Assembly: GCA_033851845.1 (NCBI GenBank)
Contig: JAWWOH010000031.1
Coordinates: 1-64,000, forward strand
DNA length: 64,000 nucleotides
Source of the DNA: RYN-124 sp033851845
Lineage (GTDB): Bacteria; Actinomycetota; Actinomycetes; Mycobacteriales; SCTD01
Reading direction: 5' to 3'
The notes under the pieces: model-generated
Databases searched by the model: none
Told to the model about the DNA's origin: nothing
Seen by the model: the letters and a program-made list of their open reading frames with translations, nothing else
Shown here: positions 1 through 8,403 of the stretch, piece by piece
Layout of the letters: every line of letters begins with the position of its first letter
How positions within the stretch are numbered: position 1 is the first letter of the stretch
Program-made: the position numbers and the translations under genes

Positions 1-784
1 GCTCGATGGGATGCCCGATGAGCTCCACGATCAGCGACACCAGATCGAGGAGCGACGAGCGGGTGCCGAACGCCAGGTTGACCGGCCCGGGCGAGGACAC
101 CCGGCCGACCACGCTGTCCGCGAGCACCCGGCTCACCGTCCCGACGTACGTGAAGTCCCTCGTCTGCATCCCGTCGCCGTAGATCGTGACCGGCTCGCCG
201 CGCAGCACGGCGTCGATGAAGGCTGGTACGACGGCGGCGTACGCATGCCCGGCCGCCTGCAGCGGGCCGTAGACGTTGAAGAAGCGGAACACGAGCGTGT
301 CGAGATCGAAGCTGATCGCGTGCGCGAGGGCGTACGACTCGGTCGCGAGCTTCGACGCCGCGTACGGCGACATCGGCCGGGTCGGCAGGTCCTCCGACTT
401 CGGCAGCACCTCGGTGTCGCCGTACACCGACGACGACGACGCGACGACGACCTGCGCGCCGACCTCGCGGGCCGCCTCGAGGACGTAGAGCGTCCCGGTC
501 GCGTTGGCCTCGTGCGACGCCACCGGGTCGAGCAGCGAGCGCGGCACCGAGGGTCGCGCCGCGAGGTGCACGATCGACCCCGTACCGGCGAGCTGCTTCG
601 CGAGCAGCGGCCGGTCGAGGATGCTGCCCTCGACGAGCTCCACGTCCAGGCCGGCGAGGTTGTCGGCGAAGCCACTCGACAGGTCGTCGAGGGCGACGAC
701 CTCCGACACGTCGGGGCGGCTCAGCAGCTCCCGGCACAGGTTGGCACCGATGAAGCCGGCCCCACCGGTCACGACGACGCGCAC
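1..784 (-). CDS. NAD-dependent sugar epimerase/dehydratase (partial, C-terminus outside window)
   Basis: Extended short-chain dehydrogenase of the UDP-glucose 4-epimerase/NDP-sugar dehydratase type, acting on nucleotide sugars in the cytosol. The 261 visible codons begin VRVVVTGGAGFIG, the GxxGxxG NAD-binding loop. SSSVYG (catalytic Ser region) and YAASK (catalytic Tyr/Lys) follow, then the substrate-side stretch FFNVYGPLQ and YGDGMQTRDF. The chosen GTG at 784 gives the normal family N-terminus, and it overlaps the TAG of the upstream glycosyltransferase by one base (TAGTG), so the two are translationally coupled. The reading frame runs off the left edge of the window without a stop. The pairing with a GT4 enzyme suggests exopolysaccharide or cell-surface glycan synthesis. 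The exact sugar cannot be told. Confidence 0.9.
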   Translation of the reverse strand, partial: MRVVVTGGAGFIGANLCRELLSRPDVSEVVALDDLSSGFADNLAGLDVELVEGSILDRPLLAKQLAGTGSIVHLAARPSVPRSLLDPVASHEANATGTLYVLEAAREVGAQVVVASSSSVYGDTEVLPKSEDLPTRPMSPYAASKLATESYALAHAISFDLDTLVFRFFNVYGPLQAAGHAYAAVVPAFIDAVLRGEPVTIYGDGMQTRDFTYVGTVSRVLADSVVGRVSSPGPVNLAFGTRSSLLDLVSLIVELIGHPIE

Positions 785-2019
785 TACAGACCCTTCTCCG
801 CTGCGAGCTCCTCGTACAGGCGCTCAGTATCGGCCACCAGCCGGGCCCGGCCGAACGCCGCGGTCGCGTGCAGCCTTGCCGCCTCCCCGAGCTCGCGAAG
901 TCGCGGTGACCGCAGCGCCCCGTCGACGGCCTTCGTGAGCGCGTCGGCGTCGGGCCGGCACAGCCAGCCGGTGCGTCGGTCGAGGACGACCTCGCGGACG
1001 CTCCCGACGTCCGTCGCCACGGCAGGTACGCCGGACAGCGCGGCCTCGATCAAGGACACCGGCATGCCCTCGTTGTCGGAGGTGAGTACGACGAGGTCTG
1101 CGGCGGCGTACACCGTCTCGACGTCGCCGCGCCAGCCGAGGAAGCGCACGTTCGGGGGTGCGTCGGCGCGCAGCGCCGGGAGTCGATCGCCCTCACCGAC
1201 AACGGCGAAGATCGCCCGCGGGTGATCAACAGCCAGCCGGCGGGCGACCTCGATGAACCGCTCCGGCCGCTTGATCGCTGTCAGTCGCGCGACGAACACC
1301 ACGACGGGGCCATCGGCCGGCAGGTCCAGCGCGGCGCGAGCATCGGCGCGCGGCGGCGCGGGCGGCAGCCAGATGCCAGGGGGCACTACGGCGTACTGAC
1401 CGGGCTTTCCGATGCCGGCCGCGAGCAGGTCGTCGCGCACCTGCGACCCGACGGAGATCAACCGGTCGGTGTGACGAGCGAGCTGTCGCTCGGTCTGTAC
1501 GACGGCCCGCGTCACCGCCGGTGAGAAGTAGCCGTGCAGCAAGTGCCCGTGGAACGTGTGGACGAGGCCGGGCACCCGGGCGATCGTCGCCGCCGTACGC
1601 CCGAGCACCCCGGCCTTCGCGGTGTGGGTGTGCACGATGTGCGGCCGGAACTCCCGCATCTCCCGCACCAGCGTGCGCAGCGCGCGAGCGTCGTCGAGCG
1701 GTCGTGGTGAGCGGCCCAGACCCTCGATCTTGGTCAGCGGGAGCCCGGGGGCACGCAGGGCCACGTAGTCGGCCTCGTCCGGGCCGACCGACCCGACCAG
1801 CAGCCGCTGGTCGAACCGGTCGGGGTCGAGGACCTCGACCAGCCCGGTCACCTGCAGGGCCGGGCCGCCGACGTTCATCCGGGCAATCACGCGCAGCACG
1901 CGCAGCTGTCCGGCCCGGTCGATCACCGGGGACAGGCTAGGCGTCGCCGGGCGAACCGTTTCTCGTGCGGACGACTCATAGCAAGAGGACACGTCTGGGT
2001 TCCCGGGCGCGACCGTCAC
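784..2019 (-). CDS. GT4-family glycosyltransferase
   Basis: Retaining glycosyltransferase with the two-Rossmann (GT-B) layout; 411 aa. The N-terminal acceptor domain has the usual VIARMNVGGPALQV opening and IVHTHTAKAG. The C-terminal nucleotide-sugar domain has VVFVARLTAIKRPE, FLGWRGD and the donor-binding E-x7-E motif in TSDNEGMPVSLIEA. The GTG at 2019 is the longest start. The family core begins only around residue 38, so a downstream GTG near residue 32 is possible. First gene of a two-gene minus-strand unit with the epimerase. Probably transfers a sugar from a nucleotide donor to a lipid-linked or polysaccharide acceptor at the inner face of the membrane; the substrate is unknown. Confidence 0.9.
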   Translation of the reverse strand: MTVAPGNPDVSSCYESSARETVRPATPSLSPVIDRAGQLRVLRVIARMNVGGPALQVTGLVEVLDPDRFDQRLLVGSVGPDEADYVALRAPGLPLTKIEGLGRSPRPLDDARALRTLVREMREFRPHIVHTHTAKAGVLGRTAATIARVPGLVHTFHGHLLHGYFSPAVTRAVVQTERQLARHTDRLISVGSQVRDDLLAAGIGKPGQYAVVPPGIWLPPAPPRADARAALDLPADGPVVVFVARLTAIKRPERFIEVARRLAVDHPRAIFAVVGEGDRLPALRADAPPNVRFLGWRGDVETVYAAADLVVLTSDNEGMPVSLIEAALSGVPAVATDVGSVREVVLDRRTGWLCRPDADALTKAVDGALRSPRLRELGEAARLHATAAFGRARLVADTERLYEELAAEKGL

Positions 2020-2117
2020 GGTGTGGTTACGTCTCTACCTACATGGCAGGAGTCACGCCCTGCAGCAGGAAACCAGCCTGGGCCGGGCGCGTGCGCGACC
2101 GGTATGAGAGGAATTCC

Positions 2118-4289
2118 ATGATCGGCATCCCCCGCTCGCTCCGCGTGCTGCTGGCCGGCTCCGCGTCCGTCGCGCTGGTCGCCACCGGCGTGACCGCGCT
2201 GCTAGCCACGCCGGCCCACGCCGAAGCCGCCTCGCAGGCGCGGATCGAGGCCGTCTATCCCACCGATGGCTCGATCAGTGCAGGCACCTGCGCCATCTAC
2301 CGGGTTGTGCCGACGACGCCGCTCGGCGTTGCCCCTTCGGACTCGAAGACCGTCGTGATCACGCTCACGGAGTCGCCGGCGAGCAAGGACCAGGACGTCG
2401 ACTTCTGCACTCCGCCAGCGGCGCCGGACGGGCAGACCGGCACGCGCGTAACGCGTGCCCACTACGACTCGGCCACGCCGGCCAACCCGATGGTCGACCC
2501 GACCGATTTCGGTGAGCAGTACTGCACCGGCAGGAGCATCACTCCGCCCGCGGCTGGGGGCTGCACGGCCTCCCCCGACAGGCCCGATGTCGCCAGCGAC
2601 GCCGACGTCACGACCGACCCTCAGCACGCCAGCAACACGACCAACCCGACGGACACGGACCAGGCGTATGACTTCGGCTACACCGCCGACTCACACTTCG
2701 TTGAGTTCGGCATCGTCGGGCAGATCACGGGCGGTGCCACGATCGACGCCTGCCTGTCCGACGACACGGACTGCAGCGACACTGGCGACATCAAAGCGGC
2801 CCAGGTCAAGGTGTCGTTCACGCCGGGCGGGCCGCCGCAGTCGACGGCCGCCTACGACGCGGTGACGAACATCGCTCCGGACCGGACGAGCTACACCGCC
2901 ACCCTGTCGCCCGCTACCCCGGCGCCATTCGTGCTCACGCTGACCAACAACAACGCGGACACGGACTTCGGGGTCACGCCCAACTACCGGGTCGACTCTG
3001 GGCCCAACTTCGGCGCCACGATCCGCAGTTGCGGCGAGAGCGATGACTTCGGGGTTTCTCGCTGCAGCTACAGCGGCGCACAACCGGGCACGGACACGAT
3101 CACCTTCTGGGTGAACCACAGCGGTACGCTCGCGACCGGTGGTCCGGATGCGGGCGAGCCGACGGCGACAGTAACCGTGACGACCTACGCCCAACCCGCC
3201 GCGGCGGCGTCGGCCCGCTTCATCGACCTGACACCGAACACCCCGACCTCGCAGGCAGCCGGCACGACCAAGCCGTTCGTGGCGACGGTCACCGACAACG
3301 GGGGCGCTCCGGTGCAGGGCGCGGTCGTGACCTTCGAGGAGACCGGTCCAGGCCAGTTCGTCGGCGGCACGTCGGCGGACGGTCTCACCTCAACGATCAC
3401 GGTCAACACCGGTCCGGACGGGCGGGCGACAGCATCGATCCTCGTCCAGCCCGGCGAGAAGGGCTCTGACGTCATCACGGCGAAGCTGTCGACGACGGGC
3501 AGCCAGTGCGGTCAGAACTTCAACGGGCAGACCGGCACCTGCCAGGACACGACGACCAACACGGTGACTGGCGGGGCGTCGGCGTCGCCGACTCCGACGT
3601 CGACGGCCAGTCCGACCAGGACCGCTACCCCCACCGCCACCGCCACCCCCTCTGCGACCGGCAGCGGCGGTCGTCGCAACCTGACGATCTCGACGCCGAC
3701 CCCCGACATCCAGCCGACCGATGACGGTGTGCTCAACGCCTTCGGCCAGCCGAACGCGTCGGTCGAGCTGCGCTGCTACACCCGGCCGGACACGAACTAC
3801 TTCACGGCTCGTGGCCCGTCCAACCTGTCCAGCTCCGGCGCCCTGCAGTTCGTGATCCACCCCGGCGCCAACACCCGCTGCTACGTCCGCTACACGGGCG
3901 ACGAGGTGAGTGCCTCGCCGTCGGTCATCATCAACGTGCACACGACGCTCAGCCTGAGCGCCTACCGCGACGGCGTACGCAAGTACCACTTCCAGGGAAC
4001 CAACCTGCCCCGTCGGGCCGGCCAGCTGATCACGCTCTACCGCTGGGCGCGTCGCGACACCAACGGCTACTGCGACCCGCACATCGCGGCCGGTGACTAC
4101 TCGGCGAGCTCCAGCGACCCGAACTGCGTCGCCGTCCGCACGGCCACCGCCACGACCAACAGCACGAACACCTGGCGGATCGACCGGTCGTTCACCGGCT
4201 CGGGCCAGTTCGTGTTCCAGGTCCGCACGAGTCAGACGCTCACCAACGCCAACGGCGTGAGCAACCCGCGGCTGACGATCATCCACTAG
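2118..4289 (+). CDS. Secreted Ig-like repeat protein with Thr/Pro/Ser linker
   Basis: Predicted 723 aa exported protein, not assignable to a characterised family. The ATG at 2118 is preceded by GAGAGG and starts a clear Sec signal peptide (MIGIPRSLRVLLAG..., cleavage near ATPAHA-EA). Longer upstream starts would run into the divergent glycosyltransferase. The mature part has beta-rich segments. One around residues 370-480 (TVTDNGGAPVQGAVVTF) looks like an invasin/Big_1-type Ig fold. A Thr/Pro/Ser linker (SPTPTSTASPTRTATPT) follows, then a Tyr/Arg-rich C-terminal beta domain with two Cys pairs. No LPXTG or C-terminal membrane segment, so it is probably released or non-covalently wall-bound. 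Convergent with the lipoprotein gene across a strong shared terminator. Confidence 0.8.
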   Translation: MIGIPRSLRVLLAGSASVALVATGVTALLATPAHAEAASQARIEAVYPTDGSISAGTCAIYRVVPTTPLGVAPSDSKTVVITLTESPASKDQDVDFCTPPAAPDGQTGTRVTRAHYDSATPANPMVDPTDFGEQYCTGRSITPPAAGGCTASPDRPDVASDADVTTDPQHASNTTNPTDTDQAYDFGYTADSHFVEFGIVGQITGGATIDACLSDDTDCSDTGDIKAAQVKVSFTPGGPPQSTAAYDAVTNIAPDRTSYTATLSPATPAPFVLTLTNNNADTDFGVTPNYRVDSGPNFGATIRSCGESDDFGVSRCSYSGAQPGTDTITFWVNHSGTLATGGPDAGEPTATVTVTTYAQPAAAASARFIDLTPNTPTSQAAGTTKPFVATVTDNGGAPVQGAVVTFEETGPGQFVGGTSADGLTSTITVNTGPDGRATASILVQPGEKGSDVITAKLSTTGSQCGQNFNGQTGTCQDTTTNTVTGGASASPTPTSTASPTRTATPTATATPSATGSGGRRNLTISTPTPDIQPTDDGVLNAFGQPNASVELRCYTRPDTNYFTARGPSNLSSSGALQFVIHPGANTRCYVRYTGDEVSASPSVIINVHTTLSLSAYRDGVRKYHFQGTNLPRRAGQLITLYRWARRDTNGYCDPHIAAGDYSASSSDPNCVAVRTATATTNSTNTWRIDRSFTGSGQFVFQVRTSQTLTNANGVSNPRLTIIH

Positions 4290-4300
4290 CACGTCGAACG

Positions 4301-4341
4301 CGAAAGGCGCCGCTCCCAGCGATCGGGAGCGGCGCCTTTCG
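4301..4341. terminator. Bidirectional hairpin terminator
   Basis: A perfect 17-bp inverted repeat, CGAAAGGCGCCGCTCCC, with a 7-base loop lies between two convergent genes (ends at 4289 and 4357). The AAA/TTT near the stem base gives a short U-run in either direction, so it can serve both genes. Confidence 0.85.
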
Positions 4342-4356
4342 GCGTACCAGGCGCTC

Positions 4357-4722
4357 TTAGACGCCTTCCTCCGGCGTCCCGAGCGCCGCCAGCTGCTTGA
4401 CGGCCTTGTCGTGCTGCTCGGGCGTCGAGCCGCCGCTGAACTGCAGGTCGACGCGCCCGTCCTTGAGGTCCACGGACTGCACACCGGGCATCCCACGCAG
4501 GCGTTCGATCGTTGCCTGGATGTCCTTCTGCGAGGTGCCGGCGCGCGGCGTCACGAGGTACTCCCCGAGGTCGGTCTTGACGTCGGCCGCGATCTGCGCC
4601 GGCAGCGTCTTGGCCGGATCGGGCGCATCGACGCCGCTGCCGTTGACGTTGGCGCAACCGGACAGCGCGACGACCGCGGCCCCGGCACAGCAGACGGCGG
4701 TCCAGCGGGGGAGTACGGACAC
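4357..4722 (-). CDS. Small lipoprotein, function unknown
   Basis: About 121 aa. The GTG at 4722 is chosen because CTGGAGGA lies 9 bases upstream; an ATG at 4761 would add 13 residues before the signal sequence. It begins MSVLPRWTAVCCAG, followed by a hydrophobic stretch and the lipobox LSGC, so it should be lipidated and anchored on the outer face of the membrane. The mature part has a short extended region and then a compact alpha/beta segment (ATIERLRGMPGVQSVDL). This loosely resembles the extracellular domain of FtsX-type proteins, but I would not assign a function on that. Divergent from the LOG gene that follows. Confidence 0.65.
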   Translation of the reverse strand: MSVLPRWTAVCCAGAAVVALSGCANVNGSGVDAPDPAKTLPAQIAADVKTDLGEYLVTPRAGTSQKDIQATIERLRGMPGVQSVDLKDGRVDLQFSGGSTPEQHDKAVKQLAALGTPEEGV

Positions 4723-4882
4723 GATCGAAGTCCTCCAGAGCAGGTCGGCGGATAACGTCAAACCTATGCCCGCATCCGTCGACCCCGATCGCAGCCCTGC
4801 CGGCTCCGAGGGGAAGCCCGTTCATCGCCAGAGCGAGATCGAGCGACGGTCCGTGGCAAGTGCTCGTGCGGAGCAAGCGCCG

Positions 4883-5635
4883 ATGGAGGGCGCCCCGCCG
4901 CCGGAGCGCCAAAGCGGGCCGGTCACGCTGCGTGGCAAGCACGTTCAGGCCACCACGACCGATCAGCGGCTCTTGGACAACCGCGGATCCTCCGACTGGG
5001 TGCATACCGATCCCTGGCGCGTGCTCCGGATCCAGTCAGAGTTCGTCGAGGGCTTCGGGATGCTCGCCGAGCTTGGTCGCGCGATCACGGTTTTCGGGTC
5101 GGCGCGAACGGTCGCGGACGACCCCGACTACCAGGCTGCTGAGCGGCTCGGCAGAAGGCTCGCCAAGGAGGGCTATGCCGTGATCACCGGTGGGGGGCCG
5201 GGAATCATGGAGGCGGCTAACAAGGGCTGTCACGAGGCGGACGGGACCTCTGTCGGGCTGGGCATCGAGTTGCCGTTCGAGCAAGGGATGAATCCGTACG
5301 TCGACCTCGGGATGACCTTTCGCTACTTCTTCGCGCGGAAGACGTGCTTCTTGAAGTACTCCATCGGCTACGTCGCCTTCCCGGGCGGATTCGGCACGTT
5401 GGATGAGGTCTTCGAGGCGGTCACGCTGATCCAGACCCAGAAGATCACCAGCTTTCCTTTGGTGCTTTTCGGATCGGAATTCTGGGGGGGCCTCGTCGAG
5501 TGGGTCCAGGGGGCGTTGCTTTCAGCCGGAAAGATCTCGCCGCCGGACGTTGAGCTCTTTCATGTCACGGATGACCTTGACGAGGTGATGGCGATCATCG
5601 CTGCGGCGGAGGAGGACACGTTCCCTCCGGGTTGA
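4883..5635 (+). CDS. LOG-family nucleotide phosphoribohydrolase (TIGR00730 type), copy 1
   Basis: Rossmann-like lysine-decarboxylase-fold protein. Family members cleave N6-modified or plain AMP-type nucleotides to base plus ribose 5-phosphate. Seen: VFGSARTVADDPDY, ITGGGPGIMEAANKG (nucleotide-binding glycine loop) and the signature PGGFGTLDE with the catalytic Arg/Glu context FARKTCFLKYS upstream. The start at 4883 has GGAG 9 bases upstream and gives 250 aa, normal for the long actinobacterial subtype that begins SGPVTLRGKH. An ATG at 4766 would give 289 aa. Cytosolic. A second, shorter and clearly different LOG protein lies 1.2 kb downstream, so the two are probably not redundant. Confidence 0.85.
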   Translation: MEGAPPPERQSGPVTLRGKHVQATTTDQRLLDNRGSSDWVHTDPWRVLRIQSEFVEGFGMLAELGRAITVFGSARTVADDPDYQAAERLGRRLAKEGYAVITGGGPGIMEAANKGCHEADGTSVGLGIELPFEQGMNPYVDLGMTFRYFFARKTCFLKYSIGYVAFPGGFGTLDEVFEAVTLIQTQKITSFPLVLFGSEFWGGLVEWVQGALLSAGKISPPDVELFHVTDDLDEVMAIIAAAEEDTFPPG

Positions 5636-5654
5636 GCACGCCGTCAGTGATCCC

Positions 5655-6137
5655 GTGACCGGACAGGCGGCGCGCCTGCTCGGGTCGTCCCGGCAGCACG
5701 TCGTCGATCTCTGCGATCGAGGCGAGTTGCGTTCCGTCCGGGTCGGTGCCCACCGCCGTGTCGCGCAGGAGGAGATCGAGCGTGTTCTCGCGGCTGCCGG
5801 CAGGCTGAGCAGAGCGGAAGAGCGCGCACTGTGGTTGCACCGGGCTCTGCTGGCGCGGCTCGCCGCTGAACCCGAAGCGGTGCTCGCCGTCGGCCGGACA
5901 AACCTGGAGCGCCTCAGGGAGGTGCACGGGGATAGCGGTATGACAGCTCATTGGCTGGCGGAATGGGAGCGCGTCCTGTCAGCGGGAGTCGACGCCGTTG
6001 GCGACGCGCTCACGTCGCTCAGTCCTCGAGCGCTGGAGCTCCGGCACAACTCTCCGTTTGCCGGCGTGATCAGTCAGGAGACCCGATCGAAGGTCCTGGC
6101 AGCGTTCACGCGCCACTGGCGGACCGAGCACGTGTAG
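5655..6137 (+). CDS. Excisionase-type (MerR-like) HTH protein, possible antitoxin
   Basis: 160 aa. Residues 1-45 form an excisionase/MerR-like winged HTH (AARLLGSSRQHVVDLCDRGEL ... RVGAHRRV), a type used by many small antitoxins and regulators. The remainder is helical and ends with SLSPRALELRHNSPFAGVIS, a tail I have the impression occurs in actinobacterial HTH antitoxin-like proteins, though I cannot check this. The GTG at 5655 lacks a clear ribosome site and lies 19 bases after the LOG stop. It precedes vapBC, but no PIN or nucleotidyltransferase partner directly abuts it, so it is either a stand-alone regulator or an orphan antitoxin. Confidence 0.6.
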   Translation: MTGQAARLLGSSRQHVVDLCDRGELRSVRVGAHRRVAQEEIERVLAAAGRLSRAEERALWLHRALLARLAAEPEAVLAVGRTNLERLREVHGDSGMTAHWLAEWERVLSAGVDAVGDALTSLSPRALELRHNSPFAGVISQETRSKVLAAFTRHWRTEHV

Positions 6138-6194
6138 CACCGCTCCCCGCGCCGGGCGACGAGCAGCCCCACCACGACGGCTGACGCGATCTGG

Positions 6195-6221
6195 ATATAC
6201 GTACGTCTCGGCGTATATACT
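6195..6221 (+). promoter_or_regulatory. vapBC promoter/operator
   Basis: A perfect inverted repeat ATATACG - 10 bases - CGTATAT (6195-6201 and 6212-6218) overlaps a -10-like TATACT (6216-6221). The vapB ATG starts 7 bases after that hexamer, so the transcript is probably leaderless. The repeat fits autoregulation by a ribbon-helix-helix VapB dimer pair. The AT-rich patch stands out in this GC-rich background. Confidence 0.65.
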
Positions 6222-6227
6222 CGGTTC

Positions 6228-6422
6228 ATGGCAAAGCATCTGATCGACGTCGACGAGCGGCGGCTCGGTGCCGCGCGCGCAGCGCTGGGGACGCGCACGA
6301 TCAAGGAAACGGTCAACGAGGCGCTGCGGCTCGCGTCGGCTGAGCGCGCAGACCATGTGGGGGCGGCTCTCGATCTGCTCGCCTCCGCGCCACTGGCTGA
6401 TCGTGACGAGATGTGGCGCTGA
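6228..6422 (+). CDS. vapB: VapB-type ribbon-helix-helix antitoxin
   Basis: 64 aa. The N-terminal ribbon (HLIDVDERRLGAARAALG) and the helix TIKETVNEALRLA are the usual VapB/RHH DNA-binding region. The C-terminal tail (ASAPLADRDEMWR) would wrap the toxin. Its last 10 bases overlap the toxin start, the classical antitoxin-first order. Expected to neutralise the downstream PIN RNase and repress its own promoter through the adjacent inverted repeat. Confidence 0.88.
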   Translation: MAKHLIDVDERRLGAARAALGTRTIKETVNEALRLASAERADHVGAALDLLASAPLADRDEMWR

Positions 6423-6826
6423 CCCACCTCGTCGACACAAGCGTGCTCAAGCGGCTCGCCCAGCCGGCGGTGCGGGACGTGGTTGAGCCGCTGGTCGCGG
6501 CCGGCAGCCTCGCGCGGCCGCGGATCTGCGATCTGGAGGTCGGCTACTCCGCGCGCAACGAAGGCGAGTGGGAACAGCTCACGGGAGCTCTTGACGTGTT
6601 CATAGCGGTCGAGACGACGTCCCAGGACGTCCGACGTGCCTTGCAGGTGCAACGCCTTCTGGCGGCCCGGAGCCAGCGCGGCCGCAAGCTTCCGGACCTG
6701 CTGGTGGCGGCGACCGCCGAGAGACTCGATCTTGACGTGCTGCACTACGACGCCGACTTCGAGCTCATCGCGGCCGTCACGGGGCAGCGATGCACGTGGA
6801 TCGTGCCCGCCGGAAGCGTCGAGTGA
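6413..6826 (+). CDS. vapC: VapC-type PIN-domain ribonuclease toxin
   Basis: 137 aa PIN domain. The acidic metal-binding residues are where the family has them: Asp8 in HLVDTSVLKR, the Glu in ICDLEVGYSARN, the Asp of KLPDLLVAATAE and the late Asp of LHYDADFELIA. Start GTG at 6413 lies inside the vapB end. Members cut tRNA or rRNA when freed from VapB. Nothing suggests inactivation. Confidence 0.9.
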   Translation: MALTHLVDTSVLKRLAQPAVRDVVEPLVAAGSLARPRICDLEVGYSARNEGEWEQLTGALDVFIAVETTSQDVRRALQVQRLLAARSQRGRKLPDLLVAATAERLDLDVLHYDADFELIAAVTGQRCTWIVPAGSVE

Positions 6827-6848
6827 TTCGCCGGGCGGGGCACGGCTG

Positions 6849-7451
6849 ATGGCGGCGATCTGCGTCTACTGCTCGTCCAGTACGGCGATCGATGACACGT
6901 ACGTCGAGCTCGCGGCCGCCGTCGGCACCGAGCTCGCCCGCCGCGGGCATCGGCTCGTCTCCGGTGGCGGTGACCTGTCGTGCATGGGTGCGGTCGCCCG
7001 GGCGGCCCGCCGCGGCGGCGCGCACACCACCGGCGTGATCCCGGCCGCCCTGCTCGACCTCGAGGTCGGCGACCAGGACGCCGATGAGCTGCTCGTCGTC
7101 GACGACATGCGCACCCGCAAGGGCCTGATGGACGCGCGCAGCGATGCCTTCCTCACCCTGCCGGGCGGACTGGGCACCCTCGAGGAGCTGCTCGAGGTCT
7201 GGGTCGCGCGCTTCCTCGGCATGCACGCCAAGCCGGTGGTCGCGCTCGACCCCGACGGTCTGTTCGCGCCGCTGCGACAGCAGGTCGACGTGCTCGTGGC
7301 GAAGGGCTTTGTACGCCGGGAAGCCGCCGCCGCGCTGACCTGGGCCACGACGGTGCCGGACGCCTTCGACGCCCTCGAGGCGCAGCTTGCCGTGGTGACC
7401 CGGATGGCCCCGCACGCGGACGAGGCACTGGAGGCGGAGCCGACCGGCTGA
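6849..7451 (+). CDS. LOG-family nucleotide phosphoribohydrolase, copy 2
   Basis: 200 aa, the short cytokinin-activating LOG subtype. It opens AAICVYCSSSTAIDD, has SGGGDLSCMGAVA in the nucleotide-binding loop, MRTRKGLMDARSDAF and the signature LPGGLGTLEEL. Predicted to release a free base from a nucleoside 5'-monophosphate. It shares only the fold motifs with the first LOG protein. ATG at 6849, 22 bases after vapC. The next gene follows after 18 bases with a good ribosome site. Confidence 0.88.
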   Translation: MAAICVYCSSSTAIDDTYVELAAAVGTELARRGHRLVSGGGDLSCMGAVARAARRGGAHTTGVIPAALLDLEVGDQDADELLVVDDMRTRKGLMDARSDAFLTLPGGLGTLEELLEVWVARFLGMHAKPVVALDPDGLFAPLRQQVDVLVAKGFVRREAAAALTWATTVPDAFDALEAQLAVVTRMAPHADEALEAEPTG

Positions 7452-7469
7452 TCTGGAAGGATCAGCGCT

Positions 7470-8339
7470 GTGCTGACCGTTCTGGCCATCCTCGGTGTGC
7501 TCGCCGTGCTGTTCGTCGCCGCGGCGGTCGCCACCCGGGAGGGGCCGCTCCTGGCCGATGCGCCGCCGGACCTAGCCGACGTCGAGCTGCCTGACGGCCC
7601 GTTGCAGCCCGAGGACCTGCGGGCGGTGCGCTTCGCACTCGCCGTCCGCGGCTACCGGATGGACGAGGTCGACCGCGTGATCGATCGGGCTGCCACCGAG
7701 CTCGCCCAGCGCGACCAACGGATCACCGAGCTCGAGGGCACGACGGGGCGGGTGCCCGTCGCGGCGGCCGCGGAACAGGCCGCGGAACAGGTCGCGACAG
7801 CCGAGCCGGCTGCGGACGAGCCCATCGTGCCGGTCGAGCCGGCCGCCCCGATCGTCCCCACCGAGCCGCCGCTCGAGACGCCTCCGGTCCGCCCGGAGCC
7901 CCAGCCGCCGGCCCAGCCCGTGGAGCCTGCTGAGCCAGCGCCGGCCCCGACCGAGCCCGACGATCCGACCGAGCCCGACGAGCCGGCCGAGCCGCCGGCC
8001 CCGGCTGAGCCGCTGACGCCTGCTGAGTCCGACGAGCCCCCGGCGCCCGACCCCGAGCTGCCGCCCGAGCCGGCAGCGCCCGCCCCAGCCTCAGCCGAGC
8101 CCGACAGCGTCGTCGCGGTCACCGCTGATGCGCCCGCGCGCGAGCCGGTGGCGTCCCTCCTGACCGACGACGAGGCCCCGGAGACGACGGACGTCGACCC
8201 TTCCGAGCCGCCACCACCGCCGCCGGTCAAGGTCGCCGTCGTACGCACCGAGATCGCACCGCTCCCGGAGGCCATCCCCGGCGTAGCGGGTGACGCGGCA
8301 GCGTCCGATCCCGAGCCGAATGAGGAACCCGCGCGGTGA
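7470..8339 (+). CDS. Membrane-anchored DivIVA-domain protein with Pro/Glu/Ala-rich tail
   Basis: 289 aa. A single N-terminal transmembrane helix (VLAILGVLAVLFVAAAVAT) is followed by a short DivIVA-type N-terminal motif around residues 45-80 (RFALAVRGYRMDEVDRVID) and a brief coiled coil. The last 190 residues are Pro/Glu/Ala-rich (repeats such as TEPDDPTEPDEPAEPP) and probably disordered. The GTG is preceded by GGAAGGA. DivIVA domains sense curved membrane and recruit division or growth proteins; here the domain is tethered by its own helix. No partner gene is obvious. Confidence 0.8.
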   Translation: MLTVLAILGVLAVLFVAAAVATREGPLLADAPPDLADVELPDGPLQPEDLRAVRFALAVRGYRMDEVDRVIDRAATELAQRDQRITELEGTTGRVPVAAAAEQAAEQVATAEPAADEPIVPVEPAAPIVPTEPPLETPPVRPEPQPPAQPVEPAEPAPAPTEPDDPTEPDEPAEPPAPAEPLTPAESDEPPAPDPELPPEPAAPAPASAEPDSVVAVTADAPAREPVASLLTDDEAPETTDVDPSEPPPPPPVKVAVVRTEIAPLPEAIPGVAGDAAASDPEPNEEPAR

Positions 8340-8360
8340 TTTGACCTCCCTTGCTACGGA

Positions 8361-8387
8361 GTAACCCGGATGGGACCCTTGGGTTAC
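8361..8387. promoter_or_regulatory. Inverted repeat upstream of sigma factor gene
   Basis: GTAACCC (8361-8367) and GGGTTAC (8381-8387) form a perfect 7-bp inverted repeat 17 bases before the sigma-factor ATG. It could be an operator or a leader hairpin close to the ribosome site GGGGGAG. Confidence 0.4.
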
Positions 8388-8403
8388 CCAGGGGGAGTTT
8401 CGA

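Noticed and set aside
133..1524. Long plus- and minus-strand open frames overlapping the epimerase and glycosyltransferase genes
   Set aside because: Arg/Ala-rich shadow frames produced by high GC; the opposite-strand proteins have complete family motifs.
3390..4496. 368-aa minus-strand open frame antisense to the secreted Ig-like protein
   Set aside because: Low-complexity Arg/Gly/Val composition, crosses the terminator, and has no family motif.
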